Shown here in pieces: positions 33,415 through 43,055 of a stretch of 50,503 nucleotides of DNA. Source of the stretch: CACKLF01 sp002725175 (GTDB lineage Bacteria; Pseudomonadota; Alphaproteobacteria; Rhodobacterales; Rhodobacteraceae). A program made the position numbers and the translations under genes. The stretch covers positions 1-50,503 of the forward strand of contig PBQX02000069.1 in NCBI GenBank assembly GCA_002725175.2. The letters are read 5' to 3'. Below the pieces are notes generated by a model. The model saw only the letters and a list, made by a program, of their open reading frames with translations. It was not told the origin of the DNA and made no database searches. Numbering within the stretch: position 1 is the stretch's first letter; each line of letters begins with the position of its first letter.

Positions 33415-34191
33415 ATGTTAGCGCTACTTTCGCCTGCTAAAAAAATGAACTTTGAAACTCCGGATACTAATTTATCTGGCGGAGAACCTCTTTTTCATAA
33501 GGAGGCCTATCAACTCGCAAAACAATTAAACGACTTTTCTTTCCAGAAACTAAAAACATTACTTCCGATAAGTGATAACTTACTAAAATTAAATATGGAT
33601 CGCTATAAAAATTTCGAGCTTCAGCCTGACAAAAGTTCGGTCAGGAAGGCGCTTTATGCCTTTTCTGGAGACACTTATGTGGGGTTAGACGCACAATCAT
33701 TTTCCGATAAGGAGATAATGTACGCTGATAATAGTATCAGAATTATTTCTGGCCTATATGGCCTTCTTAAACCAAGTGATTTGATCCAACCTTACCGCCT
33801 TGAAATGGGAACAAAACTTAATAACGAAAAAGGTTCAGATTTATACGATTTTTGGAGAGACCTAATACTAAAGGAATTAAACTCAATTCTTTCAAATCAT
33901 AAAGAAAAGACAATAATAAATCTTGCATCAAAAGAGTATTTTAACGTGGTTGATGTAAATAATATCGATGCAAAAATTTTGGATACAGATTTTTTAGAAG
34001 AGAAAGACGGAGTAGCAAAAATAATTAGTTTTTTTGCGAAGAAAGCCCGTGGAGCGATGGCGAACTATATCGTAAGAAATAAAATTAATAATTGCCAAGA
34101 TTTAAAAGGATTTAATTTGCACGGATATAAATTCCGCCCGGATCTTAGCTCTGAATTAAAATACGTGTATTCTAGGTCTTCTGAAAAGTAA
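33415..34191 (+). CDS. yaaA: Peroxide stress protein YaaA (DUF328 family)
   Basis: Protein of 258 residues with the family N-terminus MLALLSPAKKMNFE, then YADNSIRIISGLYGLLKPSDLIQPYRLEMG (partly quoted), INLASKEYFNVV and KKARGAMANYIV. In E. coli, YaaA limits free iron and oxidative damage during peroxide stress; that role is known from the family, not shown here. It lies 42 nt after mnmA and 10 nt before the M20 peptidase gene, forming a plus-strand trio. The motifs and length match the family along the whole protein. Confidence 0.94.
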   Translation: MLALLSPAKKMNFETPDTNLSGGEPLFHKEAYQLAKQLNDFSFQKLKTLLPISDNLLKLNMDRYKNFELQPDKSSVRKALYAFSGDTYVGLDAQSFSDKEIMYADNSIRIISGLYGLLKPSDLIQPYRLEMGTKLNNEKGSDLYDFWRDLILKELNSILSNHKEKTIINLASKEYFNVVDVNNIDAKILDTDFLEEKDGVAKIISFFAKKARGAMANYIVRNKINNCQDLKGFNLHGYKFRPDLSSELKYVYSRSSEK

Positions 34192-34201
34192 TGTCCTGGC
34201 T

Positions 34202-35584
34202 ATGAGTATTGCGAAGGTTTTATCAGATCTTGATCTAAGGAAGGAAGATTCTCTTAGTAAGCTCTTCGAATTCTTGAGAATTAAATCAATTTCAACAGAC
34301 CTTCACTATAAAGAAGATTGTAGAAGTGCTGCTAATTGGATAGGTAATGAGATAAGTAACCTCGGACTTTCAGTGAAAAATTATGATATTGGAGATCATC
34401 CAATAGTATTTGGAGCCTCTCCAAATCCAAATAAAAGCAAACCAACATACCTATTCTACGGTCACTACGACGTACAGCCTCCTGACCCAACTGAACTATG
34501 GGAATTTAATCCATTTGAACCAAAAATTCTAAATAGAGGTGGAAAACAAGTAATTCATGGCAGAGGTTCTTCAGATGACAAAGGCCAAATCCTTACCTTT
34601 TTTGAAGCATGTAGATCATTCTTGAATATATATAAGGAACTTCCCTTTAATCTAAAGGTTTTAATAGAAGGAGAGGAAGAATGCGGCTCTCCTTCAACCA
34701 GTGAGTTTCTGAAAGAAAATAAAAACCTTCTAACTTGTGATTACGCACTAATTTGCGACACTGGTTTTGAACAAGGGAGACCTTCAATTTTTACCATGCT
34801 TCGAGGTGAAGTAAGTCTAAAAATTAAAATTAAGGCTGCAACCACAGATCTACATTCTGGGCTCTATGGGGGCGCAGCGACAAACCCTATTAAAGCTCTT
34901 AGCAGCATAATAAACAATATCCACGACAAGAATGGAAGAATTCAAATTCCTAATTTTTATGATGATGTAATTTCTCTAAATAAGAATCAGAAGGAGCAAT
35001 GGGCCTCACTTAACTTTGATGAAAAGAAATTTTTAAATGATGTAGGCTTAAGCTCTTCAGCAGGTGAAAAACATTACTCCATTATAGAAAATCTTTGGTC
35101 AAGACCTTCGTGTGAAATAACAGGAATAAGTGGAGGCTATGCTGGAAAGGGCTTTAAAACAATAATACCTGCTGAAGCCTTCGCAAATATATCTTTTAGA
35201 TTGGTAAAGGATCAAAACCCAGAAAAAATTAAAACCTGCTTTCGAAACTTTGTAAGAAATATGCTTCCAAATGACTGTAAAGTATCCTTTATCGAAGGCT
35301 TTGGAACGAGAGCATCAGTTGTGTCTTCTAAATCTAAAATAATCTCCGTAGCAAAAGAAGCACTGATCGAAGAATGGGGAATAGCTCCAATTTTAGCAGG
35401 AGCAGGAGCATCAATCCCTATTGTTACTGACTTAAAAGATATTCTCGGAGTGGATTCATTGTTAATTGGATTCGGAAAGGACGAGGACAATATCCATGCC
35501 CCAAACGAGCAATATGAGTTAGAAAGTTTTTTTAAAGGTGCAAATACCTGGGCTAGAATAATAGAAAAATTGAAGCTTAATTAA
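34202..35584 (+). CDS. M20-family metallopeptidase, dipeptidase-like
   Basis: Zinc peptidase of 460 residues. The first metal-ligand motif is YGHYDVQPPDP, the bridging acid is in HGRGSSDDKGQ, the catalytic EGEEECGSPS follows, and a lid domain with a conserved histidine (TDLHSGLYGG) lies in the middle. HYDVQP and DDKGQ are typical of the carnosinase/CNDP and ArgE/DapE-like branch that cleaves dipeptides. No signal peptide is present, so it acts in the cytosol. Substrate specificity is unknown. Its TAA overlaps the stop of the opposite-strand gene within a TTAATTAA-type sequence. Confidence 0.9.
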   Translation: MSIAKVLSDLDLRKEDSLSKLFEFLRIKSISTDLHYKEDCRSAANWIGNEISNLGLSVKNYDIGDHPIVFGASPNPNKSKPTYLFYGHYDVQPPDPTELWEFNPFEPKILNRGGKQVIHGRGSSDDKGQILTFFEACRSFLNIYKELPFNLKVLIEGEEECGSPSTSEFLKENKNLLTCDYALICDTGFEQGRPSIFTMLRGEVSLKIKIKAATTDLHSGLYGGAATNPIKALSSIINNIHDKNGRIQIPNFYDDVISLNKNQKEQWASLNFDEKKFLNDVGLSSSAGEKHYSIIENLWSRPSCEITGISGGYAGKGFKTIIPAEAFANISFRLVKDQNPEKIKTCFRNFVRNMLPNDCKVSFIEGFGTRASVVSSKSKIISVAKEALIEEWGIAPILAGAGASIPIVTDLKDILGVDSLLIGFGKDEDNIHAPNEQYELESFFKGANTWARIIEKLKLN

Positions 35585-35862
35585 TTTCTCTGAGGAAATT
35601 TCAGTTTATTTGCTCTCCGCAATCCTCGCCTTGCTTTCACCTCTAAACCTTCCAAAAGTACTGAATTCATAGGATGATTGGGGGTAATTTCTTTATAATA
35701 TTTAAGATAACTTCTTATTTCTTCCATTGGATCAAATTTTGAATCTAAACTTAATGCCCAATCCAAGAAAATTGACCGGCACTCAGGTTCACTTATATCT
35801 TCGATGTTGTAGGCCTCAAAAATTAAGCCCTTTGGATCACTTAAAAAATTACCCTTATTCAT
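35581..35862 (-). CDS. Conserved-looking hypothetical protein of 93 residues
   Basis: A small soluble protein with a charged C-terminus (RRGLRRANKLKFPQRN) and a central FLDWALSLDSKFDPMEEIRSYL segment. No transmembrane helix or signal peptide is seen. It lies 26 nt downstream of glnE on the same strand, so it is probably the last gene of that transcript, and its stop overlaps the M20 peptidase stop by 4 nt. I recall similar short proteins beside glnE in roseobacter-type genomes, but I cannot name a function. No frame break or N is present. Confidence 0.7.
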   Translation of the reverse strand: MNKGNFLSDPKGLIFEAYNIEDISEPECRSIFLDWALSLDSKFDPMEEIRSYLKYYKEITPNHPMNSVLLEGLEVKARRGLRRANKLKFPQRN

Positions 35863-35888
35863 GATTGCCCAAGTTTATTTGCCATAAC

Positions 35889-38786
35889 CTAACCTAAGAG
35901 CTTACTATTGAATACAGAATTTATTTCATTAGACAATAGGCCTACCGAAGATTCTAAATGTTTTTTTAAGGTATCCTTAGTTAAATCTTCAGAAAGAAAA
36001 TCTTTAAGAAAAATAAAAAAAGAGTCTTTCTGAAAAAGTTCTGACCAGCAATAACTGTCAAAATCAGTTGATTTTGATAAATCAAAATTAAAATACCTAC
36101 TCAAAAAATCACTTGTATAAAAAATTCTCCATGCTTTCCTCATTAAATCAACTTCTTCGTTAGAAAAATATTTTATATCCTCTAATTTATCGATTAAATA
36201 AGATATATTTTTTCCATTTTCTTGCTTTGTAATTAAAGCTCCCATCTTAATTAAAAGCTCTAGATCAAGCATCATCCCTTGACCCACCTTTATATTCAAT
36301 GATTTAATCTTCTTATTCTCCAATTTAAGATTATCAAATAATTTTCCCCTCATATCTTTAACATCTAAAAATACCTTAGATACATCTCTAGGAGCTCTCA
36401 AAGATTCCTTGATAACGCCTTCAATACGTAAAGAAAAACTTTTTTCACCGTAAACTACTCTTCCTCTAATTAATGCCAAGTGCTCCCATGTCCAGGCTTC
36501 AGTTTTCTGATAATTTGAAAAGCTTGAAAAGGACACTGCTACAGGACCTTTACTCCCTGAGGGTCTTAATCGCATATCAACCTTGTAAAGGTAGCCATCT
36601 TTCATCGTTGAAGTGAGTGCCGATACCAGTTCCTTCGTTAACTTTGAAAAATAAGTTGACGGATGTATTTTGGACGATTTCTCCGAGTTTTCTAAAGACA
36701 CAGGATCATACACTATTATTAAATCGAGGTCCGAAGTAAGGGTCATTTCTCGTGAGCCAAGCTTACCCATGCCAATAATCGCAAAACCTTTGCTCTTAAG
36801 TGGGCCATATCGCTTAGAAAAATTCTCTGTGACAATGGGTGCTAGAATTTGCAATACAGCCTCAGCTATTATAGAATATGAAAAACTAGCTTCCTCAATA
36901 TTGGATTTCCTTTGAATAAGATGAACCGCAACCTTAAATTTTAATTCCTTAACAAACTGGCGGATCAAGCTTAACTTGTCCTCATAGTCAAAAGATTTAA
37001 CATTTAAGATGCGGTCCAACTCAAATAAAACACCTTCTAAAGTTGGGAAGCTATGAAAAAAATCCTTATTAACAACAGAAGCCAAAATATCAGTATTTTG
37101 ACCCATTTCCTCCAGTACTTGAGGAACCTTTGAGGCAATATCTACAAAAATGTTTAAGAAGCTCCTATTAGAATTAAGGAGCGAAAATATTTCAACGCCG
37201 GATGATAATTGAGAAAAATATATATCAATATTTGCCAATGTTTCCGCTGGACTATAAGTATTTGAAATCATTTCAAATAAACTCTTTTCTATTTTTGAAA
37301 ATAAAAATTTTGATCTCTGGGATTTAAAGGCATTATACTTATTCCATTTTTCACCAAGATCATATGTAGATCCCAATTTCTTAAATGAATTTGTAGGCAA
37401 AAAAAGCACTTCATCCGAAATGTTTTTATCTTCAGAAAATACCGAAAAGAACTCATCACAAATTCCAATTACATTATTTTGATAATATCTTATTGAATCC
37501 TCCAACTCACTTACAGAAATCATCATAAGAACTGCGATTGCAGCTATTCCCTCTTCAGTTTTTGGAATTTCATGAGTTTGAGAATCATTCAACATCTGAA
37601 TTCTATGTTCAAGATTACGATAAAACTCATAGGCTTTACTTAACTCTCTTAAAGTATTTTCTGTAATTCTACCTTCTTCTTTGAGCACCTGCAAAGATTG
37701 ACATGTGCCTAAACACCTTACATTTTTGTCTCTTCCTCCGTAAATTAATTGAAGAGTTTGGGTGTAAAGTTCTATATCCCTAATGCCTCCAGATCCGACT
37801 TTCACGTTAAAACCTAGGACACCAACCTTCTGGCCTTTACCTTCTTTTCGCGCAATCTTTTTTCGAATTTCTTGTGTATCTTGTATCGCAAAATAGTTAA
37901 GTTTTTTTCTCCAAATAAAGGGCTCCAAATCTGTTAGAAAACAATTTCCTTTGCTAATGTCTCCAGCAACTGCGCGAGCTTTGATATAGGCTGATCTTTC
38001 CCATGTACGTCCCTTTTCCTTATAATATTCCAATGCAAATTTTACCGGCATACAAACGGGATTAACTGATGGCTCAGGTCGCAATCTTAAATCACATCTA
38101 AAAATATAGCCCTCCTCATTAATTTCAGACATTAATTTTATTACATCCCTCGTAATTTTAATTAATATGGGCTGAAAAATTAATAATTGGTCCTTGCTGA
38201 ATATTTTCGAGTCATAAAATACATTGAAGTCGATATCAGAGGAGTAGTTTAGCTCAAATGCGCCCATCTTCCCCATTGCAATTACGATAAACCCTAGGTC
38301 AGAAGATTTAATATTCTTACGTGAGCCAAATACTTCATTAAATTCCCTCTTTTTCTTTTTCATCCAAAAATTTTGCACTACTGCATCAAAAGCTGTAGAT
38401 AACGAGGAATCTGCAAACTGGGTCAGTTTTAAAGTGACCTTATCTAAGCTCCAAATTTTACAAATATCAGCGCAGGCAACTATCAAGGCCACTCGTCTTT
38501 TTAAAATTCTTAATTTGTTAGAAATAAATTCTAAGTCCTTAAGATATAATAGTTTTTTAGACTCATCTATTAGATCATCCAGCATTACATCAAAAGATGT
38601 TTTAAAGTTAGAAAATACCCAATCAACTTCTCTATCCAGAGACCTTGCTAAGTGAGGGCTGGAAAAATGAATCTTTAAAACAAAATCCTTAAGATCAATT
38701 ACAGAGTTGTCTTCAAAATATTTAACAAAGCTCTTGTTCTCTGAAAGGCGATTAGCAATCTCACCATTTATTAAATTTTCTTCCAT
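35889..38786 (-). CDS. glnE: Bifunctional glutamine synthetase adenylyltransferase/deadenylase
   Basis: Controls glutamine synthetase by adding and removing AMP in response to PII, linking nitrogen status to assimilation. The 965-residue protein carries two nucleotidyltransferase domains: an N-terminal one with GKMGAFELNYSSDID (deadenylase side) and a C-terminal one with GKLGSREMTLTSDLD (adenylylating side); both have the G-(K)-[LM]-G and paired Asp residues. The length fits the full two-domain enzyme. It sits on the minus strand 72 nt after ccmH, with the 93-residue hypothetical gene after it. Confidence 0.96.
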   Translation of the reverse strand: MEENLINGEIANRLSENKSFVKYFEDNSVIDLKDFVLKIHFSSPHLARSLDREVDWVFSNFKTSFDVMLDDLIDESKKLLYLKDLEFISNKLRILKRRVALIVACADICKIWSLDKVTLKLTQFADSSLSTAFDAVVQNFWMKKKKREFNEVFGSRKNIKSSDLGFIVIAMGKMGAFELNYSSDIDFNVFYDSKIFSKDQLLIFQPILIKITRDVIKLMSEINEEGYIFRCDLRLRPEPSVNPVCMPVKFALEYYKEKGRTWERSAYIKARAVAGDISKGNCFLTDLEPFIWRKKLNYFAIQDTQEIRKKIARKEGKGQKVGVLGFNVKVGSGGIRDIELYTQTLQLIYGGRDKNVRCLGTCQSLQVLKEEGRITENTLRELSKAYEFYRNLEHRIQMLNDSQTHEIPKTEEGIAAIAVLMMISVSELEDSIRYYQNNVIGICDEFFSVFSEDKNISDEVLFLPTNSFKKLGSTYDLGEKWNKYNAFKSQRSKFLFSKIEKSLFEMISNTYSPAETLANIDIYFSQLSSGVEIFSLLNSNRSFLNIFVDIASKVPQVLEEMGQNTDILASVVNKDFFHSFPTLEGVLFELDRILNVKSFDYEDKLSLIRQFVKELKFKVAVHLIQRKSNIEEASFSYSIIAEAVLQILAPIVTENFSKRYGPLKSKGFAIIGMGKLGSREMTLTSDLDLIIVYDPVSLENSEKSSKIHPSTYFSKLTKELVSALTSTMKDGYLYKVDMRLRPSGSKGPVAVSFSSFSNYQKTEAWTWEHLALIRGRVVYGEKSFSLRIEGVIKESLRAPRDVSKVFLDVKDMRGKLFDNLKLENKKIKSLNIKVGQGMMLDLELLIKMGALITKQENGKNISYLIDKLEDIKYFSNEEVDLMRKAWRIFYTSDFLSRYFNFDLSKSTDFDSYCWSELFQKDSFFIFLKDFLSEDLTKDTLKKHLESSVGLLSNEINSVFNSKLLG

Positions 38787-38858
38787 CTTAAAGTTTTAGG
38801 ACACATTTTAAAAACTTCACAAGGTTTTAATCATATTTATATTAAAAAATATTTGGAT

Positions 38859-39326
38859 TTACTTATTTTTATTAGAGCCTATGGTTCTTTTAGGTTTTTT
38901 ATCTAAGTTAGCTCCAGACATAAATGACGTAAGCAAGCCAACTAAACATATTACAAATACAAATGGACCGACGAACCATAAAAAGATATTTTTTCCATCC
39001 AATACTGGCTTTAACAAAATATATTCCCCGTATCGTCCAACTAAAAAATTCAAAATCTCTTCATCACTATCTCCTGCTTTCAATCTATCTCGTAGTAAAA
39101 GCCTAAGATCTCTTGCTATTATTGAATTTGATTCATCAATACTTTCATTCATGCAAACTAGACACCTGAGTTCCTTAGATAGATTTCTTGCTCTTAGTTC
39201 CAAACTTGAATTCTCTAAAACCTCATCAGGCTCAACTGCTTGACCAGGGGTCGAAAAAAATACAAAACAAAGAATACCGATCGCTACATTAAGAAATATT
39301 TCTCTTAACTTTTGATGTCTAATCAT
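38859..39326 (-). CDS. ccmH: Cytochrome c maturation protein CcmH
   Basis: Periplasmic-facing thioredoxin-like partner in cytochrome c maturation that helps reduce the apocytochrome haem-binding cysteines. The 155-residue protein has a signal anchor at residues 10-30, the LRCLVC motif (C55, C58) and one C-terminal transmembrane helix (about 115-137) followed by a basic tail. It corresponds to the short single-module CcmH; the separate CcmI/TPR domain is not fused. It begins 3 nt after ccmF in the order ccmE-ccmF-ccmH. ccmG, which often accompanies this set, is not in the window. Confidence 0.94.
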   Translation of the reverse strand: MIRHQKLREIFLNVAIGILCFVFFSTPGQAVEPDEVLENSSLELRARNLSKELRCLVCMNESIDESNSIIARDLRLLLRDRLKAGDSDEEILNFLVGRYGEYILLKPVLDGKNIFLWFVGPFVFVICLVGLLTSFMSGANLDKKPKRTIGSNKNK

Positions 39327-39329
39327 TCT

Positions 39330-41300
39330 TTATATCTCAACATTTTTTGAAAAATTCCTTTTTCTTATAAATAAACTTATGAACCCGCCAAGTACCACAA
39401 AGAATGAGCCAAACCAGATGAAACTAATAAAAGGTTTAATATAGATTCGAAGAACCCAATAATTTTCACTAGAATCTTTAGGTTTTCTGAAATCACCAAG
39501 AACTGCATAGACATCTTGACTGATATATTTTTTTATTGCCACTTCTGAAGTCACTGCTTCTTGTGAGGAATAAAACCGTTTCTCAGGAAATAAAGTAAAA
39601 GTACCTGCTTCTCCATTTATGGATAAGAATGCTACGTCAGCAATATAATTCGATCTGGTTTCTCTTTTGACGCCATTAAAAGTAATTTCATAACCTGCCA
39701 AAATGAAGCGATCACCTGCCTGAACCTCTTTTATTATTTCCTTCTCTAAAGTTGAAACTGCAGCTATTCCAAATATTAAAAGACCAACTCCCATATGGGA
39801 AATATTTTTTCCAAATTCAGTTCTAGTTAAAATAAAAGTGATTGATGAAGACATTTTGGATGGCAAATTAATATTTTTAAATCTACTCAAAAAATCTGTC
39901 ATAGAGCCAATTATTATCCATGCAGATAAGGCCCCTCCTGTAAATAAAAGGAAACTTGGGTTTTTAAAAATAAATATAATGATTGCTGCAGTTGCCACTG
40001 AAATATAAAAAGCAAATTGCAATCTATGTATTGAGGGAAGAACAAAATCTCTCCTCCATTTAATGCTTGCCCCGAGAGGCAGAAAAATGCCCATAATGAA
40101 AGCAAATGGCGCTAAAGATAGATTAAAGTATGGAGGACCAACAGAGATTTGTTCTCCAAAAAAAACCTCAATAATAAATGGCCAAATAGTACCTAAAAAG
40201 ATAACCAATGCGGAAACGGTAAGGAGTAAATTATTAAAAATCAAACCGCTTTCACGACTGAAAATACCAAATACTGAGTTTCCAGAAAAATTTTTAAATC
40301 TATAAATATAAAGAACGAATGCAAAAGAAAACAACAATAGGATTATTAGTAAAAGATAAACACCCCTCTCCGGATCTACTGCAAAAGCGTGTACCGATGC
40401 AATTATTCCTGACCTTACAATAAAAGTACCAATAAGGGAAAAAGTGAATGCAAATAAAGCAAGCAGTAATGTCCAACTTTTTAAAAAGTTTCTTTTGAGT
40501 AATACGTTAAGTGAATGCAAAAGAGCGGTAGCTGCCAACCAGGGCATCAATGATGAGTTTTCCACTGGATCCCAAAACCAAAAACCACCCCAACCTAGTT
40601 CATAATAAGCCCACCAGCTGCCTAATGATATTCCAATAGTAAGAAAAATCCATGATACTAATGTCCAAGGACGAACCCAAGATGCCCACCTTGAATCTAC
40701 TTTTCCCTCAATCATTCCTGCAACTGCAAAGGAATATGAAATACAGAGACCAACGTATCCAAGGTATAACATTGGAGGGTGGAAAGCCAAGGCTGGATCC
40801 TGCAATACAGGATTAAGACCTAACCCATCAGGAGGAGGAGTTAAAATCCTGACAAAGGGGTTTGAAGCGAAAATTAAATAATACAAGAAAGCTGAAACTA
40901 TTATCGAATGAGAAATTAGTAAATATGAAAAAAATTTCACAGGATACTGATGTCTAAGTAAAAATAATAATAATGAAAAAAGACTCATGAAGAATACCCA
41001 AAGCATCATAGAGCCTTCATGATTACCCCATAGGCCTGTAATTTTATAAAGCATAGGCTTAAGAGAATGCGAATGCTGTGCAACTAGCATAAGAGAAAAG
41101 TCAGATCTAATGAAGGCAAATAAAATTGACAAAAGCCCCATTAATACAAGGAAAAAAACTATTGGGGTAATAAATATACCTATTGATATCCATTCAACCC
41201 ACTCTTTGAGATTGCCAAGGGATATAATGAATAACTGTGAAATGCTTAGTATTAAAGCTAAAATGACACAAAAATGGCCTATTTCTATTGTACTGCTCAA
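39330..41300 (-). CDS. ccmF: Haem lyase subunit CcmF
   Basis: Multi-spanning inner-membrane protein that, with CcmH, ligates haem to apocytochrome c. The 656-residue protein has many hydrophobic helices and the WWD-type haem-handling motif GGFWFWDPVENSSLMPW (partly overlapping the periplasmic loop), together with WGNHEGSMMLWV near residue 95 and conserved histidines. A large periplasmic domain lies near the C-terminus, between residues 540 and 620. It begins 42 nt after ccmE. The length matches CcmF proper rather than the shorter NrfE-like variants. Confidence 0.96.
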   Translation of the reverse strand: MSSTIEIGHFCVILALILSISQLFIISLGNLKEWVEWISIGIFITPIVFFLVLMGLLSILFAFIRSDFSLMLVAQHSHSLKPMLYKITGLWGNHEGSMMLWVFFMSLFSLLLFLLRHQYPVKFFSYLLISHSIIVSAFLYYLIFASNPFVRILTPPPDGLGLNPVLQDPALAFHPPMLYLGYVGLCISYSFAVAGMIEGKVDSRWASWVRPWTLVSWIFLTIGISLGSWWAYYELGWGGFWFWDPVENSSLMPWLAATALLHSLNVLLKRNFLKSWTLLLALFAFTFSLIGTFIVRSGIIASVHAFAVDPERGVYLLLIILLLFSFAFVLYIYRFKNFSGNSVFGIFSRESGLIFNNLLLTVSALVIFLGTIWPFIIEVFFGEQISVGPPYFNLSLAPFAFIMGIFLPLGASIKWRRDFVLPSIHRLQFAFYISVATAAIIIFIFKNPSFLLFTGGALSAWIIIGSMTDFLSRFKNINLPSKMSSSITFILTRTEFGKNISHMGVGLLIFGIAAVSTLEKEIIKEVQAGDRFILAGYEITFNGVKRETRSNYIADVAFLSINGEAGTFTLFPEKRFYSSQEAVTSEVAIKKYISQDVYAVLGDFRKPKDSSENYWVLRIYIKPFISFIWFGSFFVVLGGFISLFIRKRNFSKNVEI

Positions 41301-41342
41301 AACTTAGCCCAATTTATTCTTACCACGTATGAATATACACTT

Positions 41343-41786
41343 TTAATTATCCTTGTATAAATAAATCCCTTCCCTCTCTAAAGATTTAATTACTTCTGTT
41401 GGCATATATGTTTCATCATGCTTGGCCAAAACCTGCACAGCCTGAAAAGACTGGCCATTAAAGGTACCTAATACAACGACCCCTTGACCCTCAGAAAACA
41501 AATCTGGGAGGATTCCTTCATAATAAACATTAATAGAATTTACGGTATCGGTTACACCAAAAATAATTTTTGAATCCTCTAATCGCTTGACACTACCTTT
41601 TTCAACCAACCCTCCCATTCTTAATTTTATAGAGGCCTTGGGCGGAGATTGTAATATCTGAGATGGAACTTTATAAAATTCAATACCTTCCCTAAAAGCA
41701 AAACCTAGAAAGACGGAAGATATTAACAAGAAAAATAACCCGACAAAAATTATTCTTATCCTCAACTTCTTTTTATAAGATAACAT
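41343..41786 (-). CDS. ccmE: Haem chaperone CcmE
   Basis: Periplasmic haem chaperone that binds haem covalently before handing it to CcmF. The 147-residue protein has an N-terminal membrane anchor (about residues 8-30) after a basic start, an OB-fold, and the AKHDETYMP motif whose H123 is the haem-linking residue and Y127 the axial ligand. The length is typical. It lies 9 nt downstream of argC and 42 nt upstream of ccmF; the argC-ccmE-ccmF-ccmH order is familiar from Rhodobacterales. Confidence 0.96.
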   Translation of the reverse strand: MLSYKKKLRIRIIFVGLFFLLISSVFLGFAFREGIEFYKVPSQILQSPPKASIKLRMGGLVEKGSVKRLEDSKIIFGVTDTVNSINVYYEGILPDLFSEGQGVVVLGTFNGQSFQAVQVLAKHDETYMPTEVIKSLEREGIYLYKDN

Positions 41787-41795
41787 TCTCTATAA

Positions 41796-42839
41796 CTACG
41801 GAAAAATAGGGCTGCTTTGGAGTGAATGTTGTTCTTCTAAATTCAGTACTAAGTTTGCATTCTGGACGGCCTGTCCAGCTGAACCTTTTACCAAGTTGTC
41901 CAGGGCACAAAAAACTATTGATTGATCCTTCTTAGTTCCATTAGCCACCCCAATATGTACAAAATTAGAGCCCCTAACATGCTTTGTAGAAGGAACTTCT
42001 CCGAAGGGCAGTACCGATATAAAAAACTCATCCCTATAATGCCTACTCAAAACATTATATATTTCATCTGAAGATCCATTCACATAAATACTGCCTAAAA
42101 TTCCCCTATTCTGCGGCAGTAGATGCGGAATGAATGTAACATCAACATCACTTCCTGCAACCTTAGAAAGCTCCTGCCTTAACTCACCTATATGCCTATG
42201 CCCCAGCACTCCATAAGGAGAGACACCTTCCGAGGATTCTGAATGAAGAAGATTTTCTCTAAGAGTACGTCCAGCCCCAGAAATACCCGTTTTAATATCA
42301 ATAATAATATTAGACAGTTTAACAACATTATTTTTCAAAAGAGGCAACAAAGGATAAAGTGCTGTAGCAGCATTGCAACCAGTACATGCCACTATGCCTG
42401 CATGCCTTATTTCTTCTCTATAAAACTCGGTTAATCCATAAACTGCTCTTCCCATCCCTTCTGGATAAGAATGCTTTGTGCCATACCAATATTCATATTG
42501 GCTTAAATCACTTAACCTGAAGTCGGCAGAAAGGTCTATTATCTTCAAATTATGTGGAATTTTTCTAATAACATTAGCAGAAGTAGCATGAGGTAGTGCA
42601 GAAAATACAATATCAACTTGGGAGAAATCTAACTGATTGATAGTAATTAAATTTGGGAGACTCAAATGTCTGAGGTGTGGAAACACTTCAGAATACTCGA
42701 GCCCCGCTTTTTTATCACCTGATAACGAAAAAATATCAATTGCCTTGTGGTCACTTAATATTCTTACAAGTTCAGCACCCGTATAACCACTCGCACCAAG
42801 GATTGCTGCCTTAAATTTTCNATTTGTATTGTTTGGCAC
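41796..42839 (-). CDS. argC: N-acetyl-gamma-glutamyl-phosphate reductase
   Basis: Third step of arginine synthesis; reduces N-acetylglutamyl phosphate with NADPH. The 347-residue protein starts with the Rossmann motif AAILGASGYTGAELVR, has a DLSADFRL block, and the catalytic cysteine C155 in ACTGCNAATA. HRHIGELRQEL supplies the conserved histidine region. The start is GTG at 42837-42839, preceded by AGGA six to seven nt away. It is the first gene of the argC-ccmEFH run and diverges from the CBS-domain gene across 216 nt. One codon near the start has an N, the first after the N-free block. Confidence 0.96.
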   Translation of the reverse strand: MPNNTNXKFKAAILGASGYTGAELVRILSDHKAIDIFSLSGDKKAGLEYSEVFPHLRHLSLPNLITINQLDFSQVDIVFSALPHATSANVIRKIPHNLKIIDLSADFRLSDLSQYEYWYGTKHSYPEGMGRAVYGLTEFYREEIRHAGIVACTGCNAATALYPLLPLLKNNVVKLSNIIIDIKTGISGAGRTLRENLLHSESSEGVSPYGVLGHRHIGELRQELSKVAGSDVDVTFIPHLLPQNRGILGSIYVNGSSDEIYNVLSRHYRDEFFISVLPFGEVPSTKHVRGSNFVHIGVANGTKKDQSIVFCALDNLVKGSAGQAVQNANLVLNLEEQHSLQSSPIFP

Positions 42840-42994
42840 GTTATATCCTAAAACATAGACTCAAGATTACTCTGTGATAGCTTTTAAGTGTCTTTTAGAA
42901 GAAAATCCACTATTACTTAAGTGGCATAAAAGTAATTGAACCTGTTATTTATCATTTTTTTTATAAAAGGCTCAAAAATTCGATATTTTTTGGA

Positions 42995-43021
42995 AAAACT
43001 TCTTTTATTTAGANAAGTTTT
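42995..43021. promoter_or_regulatory. Inverted repeat upstream of the CBS-domain gene
   Basis: AAAACTTCT (42995-43003) and ANAAGTTTT (43013-43021) are inverted copies around a 9-nt centre, a perfect 9-bp pair if the N at 43014 is G. It ends 34 nt before the ATG at 43056, in the argC/CBS divergent region, a place suited to an operator or a leader hairpin. The stem is AT-rich and the loop is larger than in a typical terminator. The function is unknown. Confidence 0.35.
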
Positions 43022-43055
43022 GAAATATGAGTTTCCNATAAATAAGGTTTAGATA

